This document shows, one piece after another, positions 55,680-64,000 of a stretch of DNA of 64,000 nucleotides; the first letter of the stretch is position 1, and each line of letters opens with the position of its first letter. Location: the NCBI RefSeq assembly GCF_001969385.1, contig NZ_CP014796.1:881001-945000 (forward strand), written 5' to 3'. The notes under the pieces are model-generated. The model saw only the letters and a program-made list of their open reading frames with translations, did not search any database and had not been told where the DNA came from. The stretch is from Salipiger profundus (lineage in GTDB: Bacteria > Pseudomonadota > Alphaproteobacteria > Rhodobacterales > Rhodobacteraceae). The position numbers were made by a program, and so were the translations under genes.

Positions 55680-55717
55680 CTCCCCGACGAAGGCAATATC
55701 GCCTTTGTCGCGGGGAG
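55680..55717 (+). terminator. Hairpin after tRNA-Lys
   Basis: CTCCCCG...AAGGC, six-base loop, GCCTT...CGGGGAG with a short internal asymmetry, beginning six bases after the tRNA end. Probably a terminator or 3' processing structure; no long T-tract. Confidence 0.45.
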
Positions 55718-56223
55718 CTCCTCCAAACAAGTCCGAACACCCCAACGATTGATCGCCGCCCTTCGAGTTGCGCGATCCGCCCGCCGCGGTCTCGGAGCGC
55801 GCGCTTCCAAGGTCGTCCGGAACAGAAGCGCCTGCGCTGTATGGGGTCCGGTCGTCAGCTACGGAAATTTACGCTCTCCATCACCCGCAACCTTCCCGAG
55901 CCTCTCGGCAGGGCACGCCGCTATCGTGCCGCTTGTTGCCGAATTGAAACATACTTTCAGCGAGGAAATCCCGCGCTCTCAGTGCTTTCAAATTCGCTCA
56001 TCGCAACTTAGTGTAGAGCAGGTAAATTAGGGCTCCATTCAGTGTTGCAGATGTATGTCTACCAGTTTGACCCCCTGGCGGAAATCAACGTGTCGCCGGC
56101 AGAGGTCTCCATCGTGAAGCGCAAGGCCCGTCAAACCGACGGCCGTCCCGCGATTCCGGCAAGAGGCCGGCGTGATGCACAGGCGACCATCTGCGGGCGT
56201 GGCGCACGACCGGTGGTGACCCG
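55718..56223. other. Non-coding region between tRNA-Lys and hybrid kinase
   Basis: About 500 bases with no gene I can support, and with more A+T in its second half than the flanking genes. A 61-codon frame (56042-56227) ends overlapping the kinase start but lacks a ribosome site and protein character. The region could be the promoter of the kinase or a decayed insertion next to a tRNA. Confidence 0.5.
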
Positions 56224-58380
56224 ATGACTCTCACACCGCCCCAGTCCTGGCTTCTGCTCGCAGCACTCGCCTTCGTCGTGTCCGTCCTGATCGTTCAGGC
56301 TCTGCGCCACCGCGCGCGCAGCCGAAAGCTTGCAGTGCTGACTCATGACCTGCGCGAGGCGCAGCGCATTGCACGCGTCGGAACGGTGCGCTGGGACTTC
56401 CGCCGCGACGTGGTGGAATGGTCGGACGAATACGCCCGGCTGCTTGCGCTCGACCCCGGCGGCCGCATGAGCGGCGAGACGTTCAAGAGCATGTTGCTGC
56501 CCGAATACGTCGACAGCGTCGTGGAAAGCGAGAGAGTCGCCCTCGAGGCCTCTGCGCTCTCCGGCCAGCCCGAACGGCGCGAGATCGTTTTCCGCCTGCG
56601 CGCGCGTGACGGACGGGTGCTCGAGGTCGAGGCGCTCTCGGAGCTGCTTGCAGATTCGCGCGGCACGCCGCTGCAGATGGTGTCCACGATCCGCGACATC
56701 TCGGAACACGTGAAGCGCGAGCAAGCCCTCGAGGCAGCGGTCGAGGCCGCCGAGCGCGCGAACGCCGCCAAGAGCGAATTTCTCGCCGTGATCAGCCACG
56801 AACTGCGCACACCCATGAACGGCGTTCTGGGGATGCTCGGAGCGCTCGGAGACACCGACCTTTCGCCTGAGCAGCGCCAGAGCCTGACCGTTGCACGCAA
56901 CAGTGCCAATTCGCTCCTGGTGATTCTCAACGACATCCTCGACGCCTCCAAGATCGAAGCCGGCAAGCTCGAGCTCGAAGAGGAGCCGTTCGAACTGAAC
57001 GCGCTGGTCCGCAGCGTGGTGCATCTCTACGCGCATCGCGCGCAGGAAAAGCGCATTCACCTCGACAGCGCGATTCAGGACGGGGTGCCGCCGTGGCTGG
57101 TGGCCGACTCCGGTCGCGTGCGGCAGGTGCTGTCGAACCTTGTAAGCAACGCTGTGAAATTCACCTCGAACGGCAGCGTGATGCTGACGGTCTCGCAGCT
57201 CGACCCGGTCGGGACCGAGGACGCGCGGCTGCGCTTTTGCGTGACCGACACCGGTTCGGGCATCCCCGAGAAACACCAGTCCCGCGTTTTCGGGCGTTTC
57301 GAACAGCTCGGTACCTCCTACTCCGACCGCTTCGGCGGCACCGGTCTCGGCCTTTCGATCAGTCTCAGCCTTGCCGAGATGATGGGCGGCGAGATGGCGT
57401 TCCGCAGCACCGAAGGCTCCGGGTCCTCCTTCTGGATGGACATCCCGGTAAAGGTCACCGACGCCTACACCAAGGAGACAGCCGAACAGGCCCTTCCCGA
57501 CCTGCCGCGCATGCGCATTCTCGTGGCCGAGGACAACAGCACCAACCAGATCGTCGCGCGATCCATGCTCGAGCGCCTCGGACAGACCCCCGACATGGTG
57601 CTGAACGGCAGCGAGGCGATCGAAGCGGTCGAGGCCTTCGACTACGACATGATCCTGATGGACGTTTCGATGCCGGTGATGGACGGACCCGAGGCGATGC
57701 GCCGCATCCGCCAGCTGGGCGGCTCCTGCCAAGAGATGCCGATCATCGCGCTGACCGCGCACGTCAGCGAGGAGCAGCAGACTTTCTACCGGGAGGCCGG
57801 TTTCGACGACGTTCTCACCAAGCCAGTGATCCGGGCCGAACTTGCCAAGACGCTGCATCGCTGGCGCGGCTACGCCGAGCGGCGCGACGCGGCCCAGGCG
57901 CTGGCACCGGGTTTCATTGCCCGGACCGGCAGTGCCACCGTGCAAACCGCCGCCCTGCCCTCATCTGCGCCCCCTGCCGGACGGTTCGACGAGGCCGACC
58001 GTCTGCGCGACCGCCTCAAGGAACTGACCGAGGAATTCGACGATACGATCGCGCCCCGGATGCTGGAAGCGGCCCGCTCGGATATCGACCGGCATCTCGG
58101 CACGCTCGAGGCCGGACCATCCGATGCCTCCGCGGAATCCCCCATCGAGGCCCGCCGTCGCGCGCTTCACTCCATCGTCGGAATTTGCGGGACGTTCAAC
58201 TGCGACCAACTTGCAGCGCGGGCGCGCGATCTCGAGCACATGGCGGACCCGGTCGCGGACGCCCCCGCGAAGCTGGCGGAGTTGATCGAAGACGTCAAAG
58301 ATCTGCGCCTTGAAATCGACTCGCTGCTCGCCGAAGAGCAGAGCAACACCGGCCCGAGGGTCTCGGTCGGCCAAGCCTGA
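56224..58380 (+). CDS. Hybrid sensor histidine kinase (TM-PAS-HisKA-HATPase-REC-Hpt)
   Basis: 718 aa. One N-terminal membrane helix (residues 9-26), a PAS domain (about 48-165), HisKA with H192 in [11 protein letters not shown], HATPase with N-box [12 protein letters not shown]1 DTGSGIP and G2 GGTGLGLS (371-378), receiver domain with phospho-D480 and K533, and an Hpt-like domain with H649 ([12 protein letters not shown]) lacking the usual lysine. It is paralogous to the partial kinase at 1-1050. It could self-phosphorylate and pass phosphate to an unlinked regulator. No response regulator lies next to it. Confidence 0.93.
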   Translation: MTLTPPQSWLLLAALAFVVSVLIVQALRHRARSRKLAVLTHDLREAQRIARVGTVRWDFRRDVVEWSDEYARLLALDPGGRMSGETFKSMLLPEYVDSVVESERVALEASALSGQPERREIVFRLRARDGRVLEVEALSELLADSRGTPLQMVSTIRDISEHVKREQALEAAVEAAERANAAKSEFLAVISHELRTPMNGVLGMLGALGDTDLSPEQRQSLTVARNSANSLLVILNDILDASKIEAGKLELEEEPFELNALVRSVVHLYAHRAQEKRIHLDSAIQDGVPPWLVADSGRVRQVLSNLVSNAVKFTSNGSVMLTVSQLDPVGTEDARLRFCVTDTGSGIPEKHQSRVFGRFEQLGTSYSDRFGGTGLGLSISLSLAEMMGGEMAFRSTEGSGSSFWMDIPVKVTDAYTKETAEQALPDLPRMRILVAEDNSTNQIVARSMLERLGQTPDMVLNGSEAIEAVEAFDYDMILMDVSMPVMDGPEAMRRIRQLGGSCQEMPIIALTAHVSEEQQTFYREAGFDDVLTKPVIRAELAKTLHRWRGYAERRDAAQALAPGFIARTGSATVQTAALPSSAPPAGRFDEADRLRDRLKELTEEFDDTIAPRMLEAARSDIDRHLGTLEAGPSDASAESPIEARRRALHSIVGICGTFNCDQLAARARDLEHMADPVADAPAKLAELIEDVKDLRLEIDSLLAEEQSNTGPRVSVGQA

Positions 58381-58503
58381 GGCCGACCAGCCCCGATCTG
58401 ACGCATTCTGGATGCGCATGCATCCGCGCGCTCGTATTTGTGCCGACGCAAGCCGCCCCTATATCCTCCGAGACAGTCTTTTCTTGCCTGAGGGGGATCA
58501 TCC

Positions 58504-59454
58504 ATGGGCTACGTGAAAACCGGCATCCTGATGGCGGCAATGACCGCGCTCTTCATGGGCATCGGCTACCTGCTCGGCGGTAGCGGCGGCATGATCATCG
58601 CGCTTGTCGTGGCCGCGGGTATGAACGTATTTACCTGGTGGAACTCCGACAAGATGCTCCTGCGGATGCACAACGCGCACCCGCTCGGGCCTAATGACCG
58701 CCATGGGCTGACGCAGATGGTGACCGAACTGGCGCGCAACGCCGGTTTGCCGACCCCGGTTGTCTACCTGATCGACACCCCTCAGCCCAACGCCTTCGCC
58801 ACCGGCCGAAGCCCGAACAACGCCGCCGTGGCGGTAACCCGTGGCCTCCTCCAGTCGCTCTCGCGCGAAGAGTTGGCCGGGGTCGTCGCCCACGAGCTGG
58901 CCCACATCCGCAACCACGATACCGCGATCATGACGGTCACGGCGACCTTTGCGGGTGCAATCTCGATGCTGGCCAATTTCGCGCTGTTCTTCGGAGGACG
59001 TCGCGAGAATGGCCTCGGCATCGTGGGGACGATCGCCATGATGTTTCTCGCCCCCATCGCGGCGGCCCTCGTGCAGATGGCCATCAGCCGAACCCGGGAG
59101 TATGCCGCCGACAAGGCCGGGGCCGAGATCTGCGGCCACCCGCTGTGGCTCGCCTCGGCCCTGCAGCGCATTCAGGCCGGCGCGGCCTCGATCGACAACG
59201 TCGCCGCCGAGCGTAACCCCGCCACGGCGCATATGTTCATCATCAATCCGCTGCATGCCCACAAGCGGGACAGTCTCTTCGCCACGCACCCGGCGACCGA
59301 GAACCGGGTCGCCGCCCTGCAGCAGATGGCCGGCCCCGGAGCAGGGTCACCCCGCCGGGCCGCGTCATCCTCTTCCAAACAACCTTCCAAACAACCATGG
59401 GGGCGCAAGAGCGAGACCCGAGGCTCCGGCGGCAAGGCCGGCCCTTGGGGCTGA
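58504..59454 (+). CDS. htpX: Membrane zinc metalloprotease HtpX
   Basis: 316 aa M48 peptidase. Two N-terminal and two later membrane helices, zinc site H-E-x-x-H in [13 protein letters not shown], and the third ligand in [12 protein letters not shown]. It degrades damaged inner-membrane proteins. The C-terminal tail is longer and low-complexity ([17 protein letters not shown]), partly made by a tandem duplicated 12-base unit at 59373-59396. The convergent neighbour is the 5S rRNA end of the rRNA operon. Confidence 0.95.
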   Translation: MGYVKTGILMAAMTALFMGIGYLLGGSGGMIIALVVAAGMNVFTWWNSDKMLLRMHNAHPLGPNDRHGLTQMVTELARNAGLPTPVVYLIDTPQPNAFATGRSPNNAAVAVTRGLLQSLSREELAGVVAHELAHIRNHDTAIMTVTATFAGAISMLANFALFFGGRRENGLGIVGTIAMMFLAPIAAALVQMAISRTREYAADKAGAEICGHPLWLASALQRIQAGAASIDNVAAERNPATAHMFIINPLHAHKRDSLFATHPATENRVAALQQMAGPGAGSPRRAASSSSKQPSKQPWGRKSETRGSGGKAGPWG

Positions 59455-59666
59455 GAAAATCGCTGCGTTCGCATTTGAGAGAGATCAGGGCAGTGACAAC
59501 GTTTCACGACAGCGGAGCGCCATCGCAACAATGCCCGGCCCCAGCTCGGGGCGCGGACGTTATTCAGAACGGCGAAGCCGGCAGGGTTTGTGACCGGCTG
59601 ACATCCTGATGAGGTGCTGATTGGTGTGTGTTACATCGTACGAGAGGATTATTTGGTTTTTGCTAG

Positions 59667-59781
59667 GTTTGGCGGTGCCCTACTCTCCCACGTCTTGAGA
59701 CGCAGTACCATTGGCGCAGCGGCACTTAACGGCCGGGTTCGGAATGGATCCGGGTGTTTTGCTCGCGCTATGACCACCAAA
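59667..59781 (-). rRNA. rrf: 5S ribosomal RNA
   Basis: About 115 nt in minus-strand sense. The 5' TTTGGTGGTCATAGCG and 3' CACCGCCAAACC ends pair, and the conserved CCGAACCCGG and GGGAGAGTAGG segments are present. Ends are approximate to a few bases. Confidence 0.95.
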
Positions 59782-59821
59782 CCGAGTAAAAACCAATCCC
59801 GAGGCTCCTTTGGAGCGGGGC

Positions 59822-59867
59822 GTGTGCGTCAGGGAATTTTGCGAAGCAAAATGTCCCGCGAGCACAC
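59822..59867. repeat. Nested hairpin in the 23S-5S spacer
   Basis: Outer GTGTGC/GCACAC arms enclose GGGA...ATTTTGC-GAA-GCAAAAT...TCCC. The inner ATTTTGC-N3-GCAAAAT palindrome recurs twice in the 16S-tRNA-Ile spacer. Confidence 0.7.
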
Positions 59868-60002
59868 TGCCCATCCATTCTGGGAGCATCGGATCAATCA
59901 ACCTGCCTTTCGGCGAGGTTTGTCCAAGTGACACGTTAAGTGTGTATGCTTTTGATTTTCCGTTTGGGACAGGTTTCGGCCTGTCTTTTACTGGATCAAA
60001 TC

Positions 60003-62830
<2,828 letters not shown>

Positions 62831-63250
62831 TGATCCAGTAAGAGACAGGCTCTGGGGATGCTGCGAGCAGCACCCGGGCCCATCGGGAACGACGCTGGTT
62901 CGTGCCGTCCCTACTGTTACCGGATCAAAAGCATACTTTCCCGCCCTCGCATGTTGCGAGGACATATAGGTTTCAATATCGCATCGAGCGATCTCAAAAC
63001 CTGACCATTCATGCCTGACGGCAGAATGGTGGGTTAGTGTACTTGACTTGGACAACTCTTGCTCGTTTCAGCAGGGATATGATGCTCCAGCCGGCTAGAC
63101 CGGGTCATCACCTCTTCCGAAGAAGACCTGCAGAGATCCACCGACACTCCGGTGAACCAAGCAAGGTTGATTGATTTCTCTCTATACGATGTAAAAGTCG
63201 TCCGATTGGACGGAGAAGCACCAGACGGTGCTTGTCGGTCAAATCGGGAA

Positions 63251-63326
63251 TGGTGGAGCCTAGGAGGATCGAACTCCTGACCTCCTGAATGCAAATCAGG
63301 CGCTCTCCCAGCTGAGCTAAGGCCCC
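63251..63326 (-). tRNA. tRNA-Ala (anticodon UGC)
   Basis: 76 nt with encoded CCA in the rRNA spacer. Acceptor GGGGCCT, D-arm TAGCTCAGCTGGGAGAGC, anticodon loop TTTGCAT (TGC), T-arm AGTTCGATC. Standard position next to 23S. Confidence 0.98.
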
Positions 63327-63347
63327 ATCTTGTCCCCCGAGGGGATC

Positions 63348-63424
<77 letters not shown>

Positions 63425-63428
63425 AGCT

Positions 63429-63483
63429 GATTTTGCCCTGCAAAATCGGCGTTGCCCGGCAGGCGATTTTGCGCCGCAAAATC
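63429..63483. repeat. Two GATTTTGC-N3-GCAAAATC palindromes in the 16S-tRNA spacer
   Basis: GATTTTGC-CCT-GCAAAATC at 63429-63447 and GATTTTGC-GCC-GCAAAATC at 63465-63483, perfect 8-bp arms and three-base loops. The same core is in the 23S-5S spacer. Confidence 0.75.
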
Positions 63484-63647
63484 TGCCGAAAGGGCCAGTT
63501 TGCCTTGAGCAAAACCGCGGCGCATGAGCCCTTGCCCATACGCGTTCTTGTCTGAAGAGATATGAGGACGACCTGGTTCGTTTTTGGCAGCTTTGATTGC
63601 TGCCTGCTAAGTGATGCACGATCCGAGCAAGCTCAGATGCTAGCATC

Positions 63648-64000
<353 letters not shown>

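Overview
The window is high-GC alphaproteobacterial chromosome, most likely from the order Rhodobacterales (Roseobacter-type Rhodobacteraceae). The signs are a class I lysyl-tRNA synthetase, phosphatidylcholine synthase, MtaB plus RimO, a BMP-type purine ABC transporter, a roseobacter-type beta-helix protein, a 16S-tRNAIle-tRNAAla-23S-5S rRNA operon, and CtrA, Irr and Mo-box style regulatory palindromes. The genus cannot be fixed from this sequence alone. I see no prophage, IS element, plasmid function or CRISPR array. It reads as core genome.

Layout. 1-6.3 kb: end of a hybrid sensor kinase, adenine deaminase, a cupin, a lytic transglycosylase, a lone receiver protein and a glutathionyl-hydroquinone reductase. 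6.6-12.9 kb (minus strand): a small stress membrane protein, fmt, and a BMP-type nucleoside ABC transporter. 13-22 kb (minus): rimI, tsaB (frameshifted here), nfuA, a universal stress protein, a membrane protein, ilvE, uvrC, a FolM-like reductase, a Ca/Na antiporter, a small zinc-ribbon protein and an S49 peptidase. 22-39 kb: priA, transaldolase, an orphan ParA-like ATPase, a putative outer-membrane barrel, a HugZ-like protein, a large beta-helix protein, CHAD, lysS, TerB-like, dacB, nadD, ettA and cspA. 39-47 kb: a CDP-alcohol phosphatidyltransferase, a short ModE-like regulator with modABC, then a four-gene operon (PlcP-like phosphoesterase, Agt-like glycosyltransferase, DedA protein, second glycosyltransferase) that looks like a membrane-lipid remodelling unit. 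47-55.5 kb: a Rieske oxygenase, two L,D-transpeptidases, rimO, thymidine kinase, pcs, a PaiB-like protein, mtaB and dapF. 55.6-64 kb: tRNA-Lys, a hybrid kinase paralogous to the one at the left edge, htpX, and a minus-strand rRNA operon running off the right edge.

How the parts fit. Several genes concern translation and tRNA/ribosome modification (fmt, tsaB, rimI, rimO, mtaB, lysS, ettA). NfuA could supply Fe-S clusters to RimO and MtaB. Another theme is the envelope: transglycosylase, DacB, two L,D-transpeptidases, Pcs, PlcP/Agt and DedA. The most striking regulatory signals are exact TTAA-N7-TTAA palindromes (the CtrA cell-cycle regulator consensus). One lies upstream of each of the two L,D-transpeptidases and one lies in the divergent promoter between the ParA-like ATPase and the putative outer-membrane protein. 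An Irr-type ICE box directly abuts a good sigma70 promoter of nfuA. rimO and dapF share a TATATG-N6-ATG start that suggests leaderless mRNAs. Gene starts were chosen by ribosome binding site and family start, and exact rRNA ends are approximate.
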